Shown here piece after piece: positions 1-8,052 of a DNA stretch of 64,000 nt. How positions within the stretch are numbered: position 1 is the stretch's first letter; each line of letters starts with the position of its first letter. The notes under the pieces were generated by a model. That model made no database searches. It had not been told where the DNA came from and saw only the letters and a program-made list of their open reading frames with translations. The position numbers and the translations under genes were made by a program. This DNA is from Paraburkholderia oxyphila NBRC 105797 (GTDB lineage: Bacteria; Pseudomonadota; Gammaproteobacteria; Burkholderiales; Burkholderiaceae). Location: positions 36,860 to 100,859 of the forward strand of contig NZ_BAYD01000031.1 in assembly GCF_000685075.1 (NCBI RefSeq), read 5' to 3'.

Positions 1-1
1 G

Positions 2-583
2 GCCTGCGACGCGCACAACGCACTGTTGATTTTCGACGAAGTGCAAACGGGCGTGGGCCGCACCGGCACCTTCTACGCGTACGAGGACACGGGTGTGACG
101 CCGGACATCCTCACCACCGCCAAGGCGCTCGGCAACGGCTTTCCGATTGGCGCGATGCTCACGACCGAAGCGATCGCGGCGCACTTCAAGGTGGGCGTGC
201 ACGGCACGACCTACGGCGGCAACCCGCTGGGCGCGGCGATCGCCGACAAGGTGGTCGAGCTCGTGAGCGACCCGGCACTGCTCGCTGGCGTGCGCGCGCG
301 CGGCGAGGCGATCCGCGCGAAGCTCGCGCATCTGAACGAGCGCTTCGACGTGTTCACGGAAGTGCGCGGCAAGGGCCTCCTGATCGGCGCCGAGCTGAAC
401 GCACGCTTTGCCGGCCGCGCGAAGGACTTCAACGCGGCGGCTGCGAACCGCGGCGTGATGATGCTGATCGCCGGCCCCGACGTGCTGCGCTTCGCGCCGT
501 CGCTCATCATTCCCGAAGCGGACCTGAACGAGGGCTTCGCGCGCCTCGAGAAGGCCTTCGAAGATGTGATCGGCGCGCGCTGA
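2..583 (+). CDS. astC: Succinylornithine transaminase, C-terminal part
   Basis: This is the C-terminal 193 residues of a class III PLP aminotransferase; the 5' part lies before the window. The start of the segment reads in frame into the motif LLIFDEVQTGVGRTG, whose Asp contacts the PLP pyridine nitrogen. The Schiff-base lysine lies in TTAKALGNGFPIG. In the AST pathway the enzyme converts N2-succinylornithine and 2-oxoglutarate to succinylglutamate semialdehyde and glutamate in the cytosol. The family also includes acetylornithine aminotransferases (ArgD). I choose the AST role because aruF, aruG, astD, astB and astE follow directly on the same strand; the enzyme may well do both jobs. Confidence 0.9.
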   Translation, partial: ACDAHNALLIFDEVQTGVGRTGTFYAYEDTGVTPDILTTAKALGNGFPIGAMLTTEAIAAHFKVGVHGTTYGGNPLGAAIADKVVELVSDPALLAGVRARGEAIRAKLAHLNERFDVFTEVRGKGLLIGAELNARFAGRAKDFNAAAANRGVMMLIAGPDVLRFAPSLIIPEADLNEGFARLEKAFEDVIGAR

Positions 584-618
584 AATCCCGGCACGCCCCA
601 CTCGACACAGGACCGACG

Positions 619-1719
619 ATGCTATTCGTTCGCCCCGCAAGGCTCTCCGATCTCGATGCGATCGCCCACATGGCCCGCACCGCGCAGCCCGTGCTGCACT
701 CGCTGCCGCACGACCGCGCGGCGCTGGAAGCGCGCATCGCGCTTTCTGAGGACTCGTTTCGCGCCCAGGTGGATTTCCCCGGCGAGGAGTTCTATCTCTT
801 CGTGCTCGAAGACTCGGCGACGGGCAAGCTCGTCGGCACCTCGAGCATCGTGGCGGCCGCGGGCTATTCGGAGCCGTTCTACGCGTTTCGCAACGACGCG
901 CTGATTCACGCCTCGCGCGAGCTGCACGTGAACCGCAAGATTCACGCGCTCACCATGTCGCACGAGCTCACGGGCAAGAGCCGGCTCGCGGGCTTCTACA
1001 TCGACCCGTCGCTGCGTGGCGACGCGGCCGCGCATCTGATGTCGCGCGCCCGCATGATGTACGTGGCGATGAACCGGCGCCGCTTCACGCCCGAGGTGTT
1101 CTCGCTGCTACTCGGCGTGACCGACGACGCGGGTGTCTCGCCGTTCTGGGAAGCGGTGGGGCGCAAGTTCTTCGGCCGCGATTTCAAGGACATCGAAATG
1201 GTGTCGGGCGGCCGCAGCCGCACCTTCATCGCCGAAGTGATGCCTGCGTATCCGCTTTACGTGCCGCTGTTGCCCGAGTCCGCGCAGCGCGTGCTGGGCG
1301 AGCCGGACCCGAGCGCGTTGCTCGCCTACGAGATTCATCTGGAAGAAGGCTTCGAGACGGACCGCTACGTCGATATCTTCGACGCGGGCCCCGTGATGAC
1401 CGCACAGGTCGATCGCACGTCGTCGGTGTCGGGCAATGAGACGCGCACGGTGCGCGAGAGCGCAAGCGCGGCGCAGGGCGCGAAGTATCTCGTCGCGAGC
1501 CAGCATGGCGGCGAGTTCCGCTGCGCGCTGGCGACGCTGCCCGAAGCGGTCGAAGCCGCGAATGCCGCGCGCCATGGCGCACACGTGCCGGCTTCGGCGC
1601 CGCTCGACGCGGCTACGCGCGCGGCGCTCAATGTGCAGGATGGCGAAGCGGTGCGCTGCGCGCCGCTGTATCGGGAAACGTCGCAAAACGAGGACGAATC
1701 GATGGGAGAAGCGCAATGA
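619..1719 (+). CDS. aruF: Arginine N-succinyltransferase, alpha subunit
   Basis: The 366-residue protein is a subunit of the enzyme that transfers succinyl from succinyl-CoA to the alpha-amino group of arginine, the first step of the AST pathway. The AstA/AruF fold shows in the N-terminal MLFVRPARLSDLDAIAHMA and in the YIDPSLRGDAAAHLMSRARM stretch, a GNAT-like acyl-CoA binding segment. Near the C-terminus FDAGPVMTAQ is typical of the family. An AGGA ribosome binding site precedes the ATG. The stop overlaps the next start (ATGA at 1716-1719), so the two subunits are translationally coupled. Enteric bacteria have one AstA; the two-subunit form is known from Pseudomonas and Burkholderia. Confidence 0.95.
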   Translation: MLFVRPARLSDLDAIAHMARTAQPVLHSLPHDRAALEARIALSEDSFRAQVDFPGEEFYLFVLEDSATGKLVGTSSIVAAAGYSEPFYAFRNDALIHASRELHVNRKIHALTMSHELTGKSRLAGFYIDPSLRGDAAAHLMSRARMMYVAMNRRRFTPEVFSLLLGVTDDAGVSPFWEAVGRKFFGRDFKDIEMVSGGRSRTFIAEVMPAYPLYVPLLPESAQRVLGEPDPSALLAYEIHLEEGFETDRYVDIFDAGPVMTAQVDRTSSVSGNETRTVRESASAAQGAKYLVASQHGGEFRCALATLPEAVEAANAARHGAHVPASAPLDAATRAALNVQDGEAVRCAPLYRETSQNEDESMGEAQ

Positions 1720-2750
1720 TCGTGGTACGCGTCGTGCAGACGGGCGATGTGGACGCGCTCGTCGCGCTCGCCCAGGAAACCGGCCCCGGCCTCACTACCT
1801 TCAAGCCCGACCGCGAGGCGCTGGCGGCGCGCATCGAGCGCACGCGCCGCACGCTGGCGGGCGAGGCCTCGCAGGGCGAGGCGGGCTACTTCTTCGTGAT
1901 GGAAGATACCGCGACCGGCGACGTGGCCGGCGTGTGCGGCATCGAAACCGCCGTGGGCCTGCAGCAGCCGTTCTACAACTATCGCGTGAGCACGGTCGTG
2001 CACGCGAGCCAGGACCTCGGCATCTGGACGCGCATGCGCGCGCTGAACATCTCGCACGACCTCACGGGCTATGCCGAGGTGTGCTCGCTGTTCCTCTCGC
2101 CGCGCTATCGCACGGGCGGCATGGGCGGCCTGCTCTCGCGCTCGCGCTTCATGTTCATCGCCCAGTTCCGCGAGCGCTTTCCGGAGCGCATCTGCGCCGA
2201 ATTGCGCGGGCATTTCGATGCGGAAGGCACGTCGCCGTTCTGGCGTGCGGTCGGTTCGCACTTCTATCAAATTGACTTCAACGCGGCCGACTACCTGAGC
2301 TCGCATGGCCGCAAGGCGTTTCTCGCCGAGCTGATGCCGCGCTTTCCAGTGTACGTCGAGTTGCTGCCCGAGGACGCGCAGGCCTGCGTGGGCCTCACGC
2401 ACGCCGACACGGTGCCGGCGCGCCGCATGCTCGAAGCCGAAGGGCTGCGCTACGAGAATCACGTCGACATCTTCGACGCGGGCCCCGTGCTCGAATGCCA
2501 TACCTCCGACTTGCGCACGGCGCGCGAGAGCGTGGTGGTGCCCGTGCGTATCGGTACGCAGGAGGCGCAAGAGGGCGTGCGCTCGCTCGTGTCGAACACG
2601 TCGCTGACCGACTTCCGCGTGGGCTTTGCCCCGGGCGTCGTGCACGACGGCGTGTTCACGCTGAGCGCGCAGGAAGCGGCGGCGCTGAACGTCGCAGAGG
2701 GCGAGCCGGTGCGCGTGCTGAGCGCGGCGCACAAACCGCGGCAAGGTTAA
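1716..2750 (+). CDS. aruG: Arginine N-succinyltransferase, beta subunit
   Basis: The 344-residue paralogue of the preceding gene starts with MIVVRVVQTGDVDALVALA and shares its family landmarks: FLSPRYRTGGMGGLLSRSR, EGTSPFWRAVG, LAELMPRFPVYVELLP and FDAGPVLE. It should pair with AruF as a heteromer, since both are needed in the Pseudomonas system. Its ATG lies inside the end of aruF in a four-base overlap, which fixes the start and argues for equal expression of the two subunits. It is followed by astD after 34 bases. No truncation or frameshift is visible. Confidence 0.95.
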   Translation: MIVVRVVQTGDVDALVALAQETGPGLTTFKPDREALAARIERTRRTLAGEASQGEAGYFFVMEDTATGDVAGVCGIETAVGLQQPFYNYRVSTVVHASQDLGIWTRMRALNISHDLTGYAEVCSLFLSPRYRTGGMGGLLSRSRFMFIAQFRERFPERICAELRGHFDAEGTSPFWRAVGSHFYQIDFNAADYLSSHGRKAFLAELMPRFPVYVELLPEDAQACVGLTHADTVPARRMLEAEGLRYENHVDIFDAGPVLECHTSDLRTARESVVVPVRIGTQEAQEGVRSLVSNTSLTDFRVGFAPGVVHDGVFTLSAQEAAALNVAEGEPVRVLSAAHKPRQG

Positions 2751-2784
2751 GGGCGGGGCTGAAACGCCACGCAGAAAGACAAGG

Positions 2785-4254
2785 ATGACCATGAACGAGC
2801 TTTTCATCGATGGGCAATGGTGCGCGGCTAGCGGCCCCGCATTCGCTTCGCACAATCCGGGCACGGGCGAGACCGTGTGGAGCGGCAATGCCGCGAGCGC
2901 CGAGGATGTGGACCGCGCCGTGAGCGCCGCGCGCCGCGCCTTCGTCGAGTGGTCGCAGACGCCGTTCGAGGCACGCTGCGAGATCGTCAGGCGCTTCGCG
3001 GCGCTCGTCACCGAGCGCAAGGAGCCACTCGCGCAGGCGATCGGCCGCGAGACCGGCAAGCCGCTCTGGGAAGCGCGCACCGAGGCCGCTTCGATGGCCG
3101 CCAAGGTGGCGATCTCGATCACTGCCTATGGCGAGCGCACCGGCGAGAAGCGCAGCGAAATGGCCGACGGCACGGCCGTGCTGCGGCATCGCCCGCACGG
3201 CGTGGTGGCCGTGTTCGGGCCGTACAACTTCCCGGGCCATCTGCCCAACGGCCACATCGTGCCGGCACTGATCGCGGGCAACGCGGTCGTGTTCAAGCCT
3301 TCGGAGCTGGCGCCTGACGTTGCGCGCGCAACGGTCGAGATCTGGCGCGAGGCGGGGCTGCCCGCGGGCGTGCTCAATCTCGTGCAGGGCGAGCGCGACA
3401 CGGGCATCGCGCTGGCGAACCATCGGCAGATCGACGGCCTGTTCTTCACGGGCAGCTCGGATACCGGCACGCTGCTGCATCGCCAGTTCGGTGGCCGCCC
3501 CGAGATCGTGCTCGCGCTGGAGATGGGCGGCAACAACCCGCTCGTCGTCGCGCCTGTGGAGGATATCGACGCCGCCGTGCATCACGCGATCCAGTCGGCG
3601 TTTCTCTCGGCGGGGCAGCGCTGCACCTGCGCGCGCCGCATCCTCGTGCCGACAGGCGCGTTCGGCGACCGCTTCATCGAGCGCTTCGTCGAAGTGTCCT
3701 CGCGCATCGCGGTGGGCGAATACAACGCCGAGCCGCAGCCGTTCATGGGCGCCGTGATCTCGGCGCGCGCGGCGGCGAAGCTGATCCAGTCGCAGGCCCA
3801 ACTGCTCGAACGCGGCGCGCAGGCGCTCTTGCGCATGGAGCAGCGCGACCCCGCGCTCGGCTTCGTGACGCCGGGCATCCTCGACGTGACGAATGTGGCC
3901 GACCTGCCCGACGAAGAGCATTTCGGGCCGCTCGCGCAAATCATCCGCTACAACGGTTTCGACGACGCCATCGCGCAGGCCAACAACACGGCCTACGGTC
4001 TCTCGGCGGGCCTGCTTGCCGACGACGCCGCGCTCTGGCAGCGCTTCTCGCGCGAGATCCGCGCGGGCATCGTGAACTGGAACCGGCCCACCAACGGCGC
4101 CTCGAGCGGCGCGCCCTTCGGCGGCCCGGGCCGCTCCGGCAACCACCGTCCGAGCGCGTTCTACGCCGCCGACTACTGCGCCTGGCCGATGGCCTCGGTC
4201 GAGAGCGCACAGCTGACCATGCCCGCGAGCGTCTCGCCGGGCCTTCAATTCTGA
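2785..4254 (+). CDS. astD: Succinylglutamic semialdehyde dehydrogenase
   Basis: This 489-residue aldehyde dehydrogenase oxidises N-succinylglutamate 5-semialdehyde to N-succinylglutamate with NAD+, the fourth AST step. The expected features are in order: the Rossmann loop FTGSSDTGT near residue 222, the general base Glu246 in LALEMGGNN, and the nucleophile Cys280 in SAGQRCTCARR. Length and the APFGGPGRSGNHRPSA C-terminal segment fit AstD rather than other aldehyde dehydrogenases. The ORF opens MTMNEL; the second ATG (2791) is an equally possible start. Ten bases separate it from astB, so it belongs to the operon. Confidence 0.95.
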   Translation: MTMNELFIDGQWCAASGPAFASHNPGTGETVWSGNAASAEDVDRAVSAARRAFVEWSQTPFEARCEIVRRFAALVTERKEPLAQAIGRETGKPLWEARTEAASMAAKVAISITAYGERTGEKRSEMADGTAVLRHRPHGVVAVFGPYNFPGHLPNGHIVPALIAGNAVVFKPSELAPDVARATVEIWREAGLPAGVLNLVQGERDTGIALANHRQIDGLFFTGSSDTGTLLHRQFGGRPEIVLALEMGGNNPLVVAPVEDIDAAVHHAIQSAFLSAGQRCTCARRILVPTGAFGDRFIERFVEVSSRIAVGEYNAEPQPFMGAVISARAAAKLIQSQAQLLERGAQALLRMEQRDPALGFVTPGILDVTNVADLPDEEHFGPLAQIIRYNGFDDAIAQANNTAYGLSAGLLADDAALWQRFSREIRAGIVNWNRPTNGASSGAPFGGPGRSGNHRPSAFYAADYCAWPMASVESAQLTMPASVSPGLQF

Positions 4255-4263
4255 GGATCGACG

Positions 4264-5640
4264 ATGACTAACCATGCAACGGCTTCCGCAGCGGCGCTCG
4301 CGGGCACCCTGGAAGCCAACTTCGACGGACTCGTCGGCCCCACGCACAACTACGCCGGCCTCTCGTTCGGCAACGTCGCCTCGCAGAACAACGAGAAGTC
4401 GGTCGCGAACCCGCGCGCCGCCGCGCAACAGGGCTTGCGCAAGATGAAGCGCCTCGCCGACCTCGGCTTCGCGCAGGGCGTGCTGCCGCCGCAGGAGCGC
4501 CCCTCGATTCGCCTGTTGCGCGAGCTGGGCTTCACAGGCAAGGACGCCGACGCCATCGCGCGCGCCGCGAAGGACGCACCCGAGCTGCTCGCGGCTGCGA
4601 GCTCCGCCTCGGCGATGTGGACCGCCAACGCGGCCACCGTGAGCCCTTCGGCCGACACGCCCGAGCGCCGCGTGCACTTCACGCCCGCGAACCTGTGCAG
4701 CAAGCTGCATCGCGCGATCGAGCACGAGTACACGCGCCGCACACTCGGCACGATCTTCGCGGACCCGTCGCACTTCGTGGTGCACGACGCGCTGCCCGGC
4801 ACACCCGCGCTCGGCGACGAAGGCGCAGCGAATCACACGCGCTTTTGCGCGCAATACGGCGATCGCGGCGTGGAGTTCTTCGTCTATGGCCGCAGCGAGT
4901 ACCGCCGCGGGCCGGAGCCCAAGCGCTTCCCGGCGCGCCAGACCTTCGAGGCGAGCCGCGCGATCGCACAGCGCCATGGCCTCACCGACGACATGACGGT
5001 GTTCGCGCAGCAGAGCCCCGAGGTGATCGACGCGGGCGTGTTCCATAACGACGTGATCGCCGTGGGCAACCGCAGCACGCTGTTTTGCCACGAGCGCGCA
5101 TTCGTCGACCAGAAGAACGTCTACGACGAGCTGCGCGGGAAGCTCGAGGCGCACCGCGCGCCGTTCGACGTGATCGAAGTGCCCGACGCCCAGGTGAGTG
5201 TGGCGGACGCGGTCTCGTCGTATCTGTTCAACAGCCAGCTCCTGAGCCGCGCCGACGGCAAGCAGATTCTCGTCGTGCCGCAGGAATGCCGCGAAAATCC
5301 GCGCGTGGCGAGCTATCTCGACGAGCTGGCCGCGAAGAGCGGCCCCATCGACGAGGTGCTCGTGTTCGACTTGCGCGAGAGCATGAAGAACGGCGGCGGT
5401 CCGGCGTGCCTGCGCTTGCGCGTGGTGCTGAGCGAGGCTGAGCGTGCGGCGGTGGCGCCGGGCGTGTGGATGAACGATGCGCTGTTCGCACGCCTCGATG
5501 CGTGGATCGCGAAGCACTATCGCGACCGCCTCGCGCCCCAGGATCTCACCGATCCGGCGCTGCTGGTGGAGTCGCGCACGGCGCTCGACGAACTCACGCA
5601 GATCCTCGGCCTGGGGTCGCTCTATGACTTCCAGCGCTGA
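4264..5640 (+). CDS. astB: N-succinylarginine dihydrolase
   Basis: The 458-residue enzyme of the amidinotransferase fold hydrolyses N2-succinylarginine to succinylornithine, CO2 and two ammonia, which is the nitrogen-releasing step of the pathway. Family signatures are the N-terminal EANFDGLVGPTHNYAGLSFG, the catalytic histidine region VFHNDVIAVG, and the nucleophilic Cys382 in GGGPACLRLRV close to the C-terminus. The ATG has a GAGG-like site (TGAGGATCGACG) in the short gap after astD. The last 17 bases overlap the probable astE start. Known AstB proteins have nearly the same length. Confidence 0.96.
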   Translation: MTNHATASAAALAGTLEANFDGLVGPTHNYAGLSFGNVASQNNEKSVANPRAAAQQGLRKMKRLADLGFAQGVLPPQERPSIRLLRELGFTGKDADAIARAAKDAPELLAAASSASAMWTANAATVSPSADTPERRVHFTPANLCSKLHRAIEHEYTRRTLGTIFADPSHFVVHDALPGTPALGDEGAANHTRFCAQYGDRGVEFFVYGRSEYRRGPEPKRFPARQTFEASRAIAQRHGLTDDMTVFAQQSPEVIDAGVFHNDVIAVGNRSTLFCHERAFVDQKNVYDELRGKLEAHRAPFDVIEVPDAQVSVADAVSSYLFNSQLLSRADGKQILVVPQECRENPRVASYLDELAAKSGPIDEVLVFDLRESMKNGGGPACLRLRVVLSEAERAAVAPGVWMNDALFARLDAWIAKHYRDRLAPQDLTDPALLVESRTALDELTQILGLGSLYDFQR

Positions 5641-6718
5641 GCCGGTCGGGTCCTTGCACGCGGCAGGGGCGGCCATGCCCGAATGCCTCGCCGATTTTCT
5701 CGCCACGACGCTGAAAGGCCAGCGGCCGACCAGCGAGGCGCAAGCGCAGGGCAGTTGTGCGTACGGTGCGGTGCGCTGGCAGTGGCTCGACGAAGGCGTG
5801 CTGCAACTCGAGCCCGAGTACACCGGTGGCGCGCGGGCCGAGACGCTCAAGAGCGTGCTGCTCTCGGCAGGCGTGCACGGCGACGAGACCGCGCCCATCG
5901 AGCTGCTTTCGCAGATGGTGGCCGATCTCGCGGCGGGGCGTCTCGCGCTCGCATGCCGCTTGCTGGTCGTGCTCGGCAACGTGGCGGCGATGCGCGCCGC
6001 CACGCGCTACGAAGACGACGACCTCAACCGTCTGTTCGGCGGCCGCCACGCGCGCGTGCCGCAAAGCCGCGAGGCGCCGCGCGCTGTCGTGCTCGAAACG
6101 GCGGCGCAGCGTTTCTTCGCCGATGCGCCCGCGGTGCCCGGCGCGCGCTGGCACCTCGACATGCACACGGCGATCCGCGCCTCGGCGTTCGAGCAGTTCG
6201 CGCTGCTGCCTTATACCGGCGACGCGCCCTCGCGCGCGATGTTCGACTGGCTCGCCGACGCGCGCATCGCCGCCGTCCTGATCCATACGGAGAAGGGCGC
6301 CACGTACTCGTCGTTCACGGCCGATGCTTGCGGCGCGCTCGCGTGCACGCTCGAGCTCGGCAAGGTGCAGCCGTTCGGGCAAAACGATCTCGCGCGGTTT
6401 GCGCCGGCCGACGCGGCGGTGCGCAGGCTCGTTTCGGGCGCGCAGGCCGCGGAGGACGAACCGATGCCGCGCGTCTTCACGGTGATCGGCCAGATTACGA
6501 AGCAAAGCGATGCCTTCGCGCTGCACGTAGCCGCCGACGTGCCGAACTTCACGCCGTTCGCGCGTGGCACGGTGCTGGCGGAGGACGGCACGTATCGCTA
6601 CGTCGTCGCACACGACGAAGAGCGCATCGTGTTTCCGAATCCCACCGTCAAGCCGGGCTTGCGAGCGGGCTTGCTCGTGGTCGATACGACCGCTGAAACG
6701 CTCGCCTCGCTTGGCTGA
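5624..6718 (+). CDS. astE: Succinylglutamate desuccinylase
   Basis: This zinc carboxypeptidase-like enzyme releases succinate and glutamate from succinylglutamate and so closes the AST pathway. The zinc ligands are visible as GVHGDETAP (His and Glu) and WHLDMHTAIR (His), and the catalytic Glu lies in CTLELGKVQPFGQN. I use the ATG at 5624, which overlaps the end of astB by 17 bases; this gives 364 residues. Homology to known AstE begins at MPECLADFLATTL, so the ATG at 5675 (347 residues) is a real alternative. The ORF is open further upstream inside astB, but that part is only a shadow frame. Confidence 0.92.
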   Translation: MTSSAEPVGSLHAAGAAMPECLADFLATTLKGQRPTSEAQAQGSCAYGAVRWQWLDEGVLQLEPEYTGGARAETLKSVLLSAGVHGDETAPIELLSQMVADLAAGRLALACRLLVVLGNVAAMRAATRYEDDDLNRLFGGRHARVPQSREAPRAVVLETAAQRFFADAPAVPGARWHLDMHTAIRASAFEQFALLPYTGDAPSRAMFDWLADARIAAVLIHTEKGATYSSFTADACGALACTLELGKVQPFGQNDLARFAPADAAVRRLVSGAQAAEDEPMPRVFTVIGQITKQSDAFALHVAADVPNFTPFARGTVLAEDGTYRYVVAHDEERIVFPNPTVKPGLRAGLLVVDTTAETLASLG

Positions 6719-6804
6719 ATTGCCTGACCGCGCGCGGCCGCGAAGCTCGCACCGAGCTCCGCGTGCCGCGCGAAAACCCCCGCCAGGACGCGTTTTCCGG
6801 CCGC

Positions 6805-6824
6805 TTGTACGGGGCGCGGTACAA
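6805..6824. promoter_or_regulatory. Inverted repeat overlapping a possible -10 box
   Basis: The perfect dyad TTGTAC-N8-GTACAA lies 139 bases before the binding-protein gene. Its right arm runs into TACAAT, a plausible -10 hexamer, so a protein bound here would block transcription of the downstream gene. No regulator gene is adjacent. The role as an operator is inferred from symmetry and position only. Confidence 0.4.
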
Positions 6825-6962
6825 TCGCGGCCTCGCGGTTGCTGCGGTGCGTCATAGACGATGTGCCCGTTTGAACCGCCACTCTTTGGCGCAGCGATCC
6901 TGCGCCGAAGCGCGCCGTAGGACCTCTGAAGCGCGCTGTAATTCGACTGGACTGAGACACTG

Positions 6963-7757
6963 ATGAACATGAACTGGAACAAGCTGGCCACTTTCACGCT
7001 CTGCGCGGCCTTCACCGTGGCCGCGGGCGCGGCCCACGCCGCCGATATCAAGGAAATCCGCTTCGGCGTCGAGGCGTCGTACGCGCCGTTCGAATCGAAG
7101 TCACCCACGGGCGAGCTGCAGGGCTTCGACATCGACGTCGGCAACGCGGTCTGCGCGAAGCTCAAGGCGAAGTGCGTGTGGGTGGAGAACTCGTTCGACG
7201 GCCTGATTCCGGCGCTGCAGGCGCGCAAGTTCAACGCCATCAACTCGGACATGACGATCACGGATCAGCGCCGCCAGGCCATCGATTTCACCGATCCGAT
7301 CTACGCGATCCCCAACCAGATGATCGCGAAGAAGGGCAGCCCGCTGCTGCCCACGCCGGAATCGCTCAAGGGCAAGCACGTGGGCGTGCTCCAGGGCACG
7401 ATCCAGGAAACCTACGCGAAGGCCAAGTGGGCGCCCGCGGGCGTCGACGTCGTGCCGTATCAAACCCAGGACCAGATCTACGCCGACCTCGCCTCGGGCC
7501 GTCTCGACGCTGCCTTCCAGGACGCCGAGGCCGCATCGAAGGGCTTCCTGAACAAGCCGCAGGGCGCGGGCTTCGCGTTCGCGGGTCCGCAGGTCGTCGA
7601 CGCGAAGCTGCTCGGCGAGGGCGTGGGCTACGGCGTGCGCAAGAACGACGCGGCGCTCAAGGCCGCGCTCAACGGCGCGCTCAAGGAGCTCAAGGCCGAC
7701 GGCACGATCGACAAGATCGCCGCGAAGTACTTCGACGTGAAGGTCGTGCTCAAGTAA
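6963..7757 (+). CDS. Periplasmic lysine/arginine/ornithine-type binding protein
   Basis: The 264-residue protein is a family 3 extracellular solute-binding protein of a polar amino acid ABC transporter. It has a Sec signal peptide (residues 1-27, positive start, hydrophobic core, cleavage near AHA/ADIKE), then FGVEASYAPFESKSPTGELQGFDIDVGNAVC and MTITDQRRQAIDFTDPIY, both characteristic of the HisJ/ArgT/AotJ group. It follows the arginine succinyltransferase operon by 244 bases and has its own promoter region and terminator, so it probably supplies arginine or ornithine to that pathway. No permease or ATPase gene is next to it, so the membrane partners must be encoded elsewhere. Confidence 0.9.
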   Translation: MNMNWNKLATFTLCAAFTVAAGAAHAADIKEIRFGVEASYAPFESKSPTGELQGFDIDVGNAVCAKLKAKCVWVENSFDGLIPALQARKFNAINSDMTITDQRRQAIDFTDPIYAIPNQMIAKKGSPLLPTPESLKGKHVGVLQGTIQETYAKAKWAPAGVDVVPYQTQDQIYADLASGRLDAAFQDAEAASKGFLNKPQGAGFAFAGPQVVDAKLLGEGVGYGVRKNDAALKAALNGALKELKADGTIDKIAAKYFDVKVVLK

Positions 7758-7805
7758 ACGCGCAAACACGCACATGGGTGAGCGGCGGGGGGAGTCCCGC
7801 CGCGA

Positions 7806-7844
7806 ATGCCGGCGAGGGCGTTGCCCCGCCGGCATTTTTTATTT
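7806..7844 (+). terminator. Rho-independent terminator
   Basis: A hairpin with outer stem ATGCCGGCG/CGCCGGCAT and an inner GGGC/GCCC stem is followed by a TTTTTT tract. It lies about 50 bases after the stop codon of the binding-protein gene and should end that transcript. Confidence 0.85.
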
Positions 7845-7940
7845 GAGCCGCGTGCATGCTTCATATGCGCGACCTATCGGCCAGGATAAAATCGATCGGC
7901 AAAGAGAGCGCCTCAGCGACCGCACTGGCCGTGCGAACGG

Positions 7941-7990
7941 CGAGCAACAAGAAGCAAGAACAAGCAAGAACAAGCAAGAAAGCAAGAACG
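7941..7990. repeat. Short tandem repeat (CAAGCAAGAA units)
   Basis: Purine-rich direct repeats of about 10 bases built on AACAAGCAAG lie about 65-110 bases upstream of the EAL/HDOD start at 8053. They are not in the reading frame of a convincing protein. Such units can change copy number by slippage; whether they affect expression is unknown. Confidence 0.7.
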
Positions 7991-8052
7991 AGCCGCACGA
8001 GAGACCATACGACCAGGCGCCCGCGCAAAGCGAGGCGCTTCGCGGGGGACCC

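Noticed and set aside
2656..6003. Very long minus-strand open frame (over 1100 codons) opposite the AST genes
   Set aside because: It lies entirely opposite aruG, astD, astB and astE, is Arg/Ala/His-rich, and has no domain. High GC makes antisense frames open.
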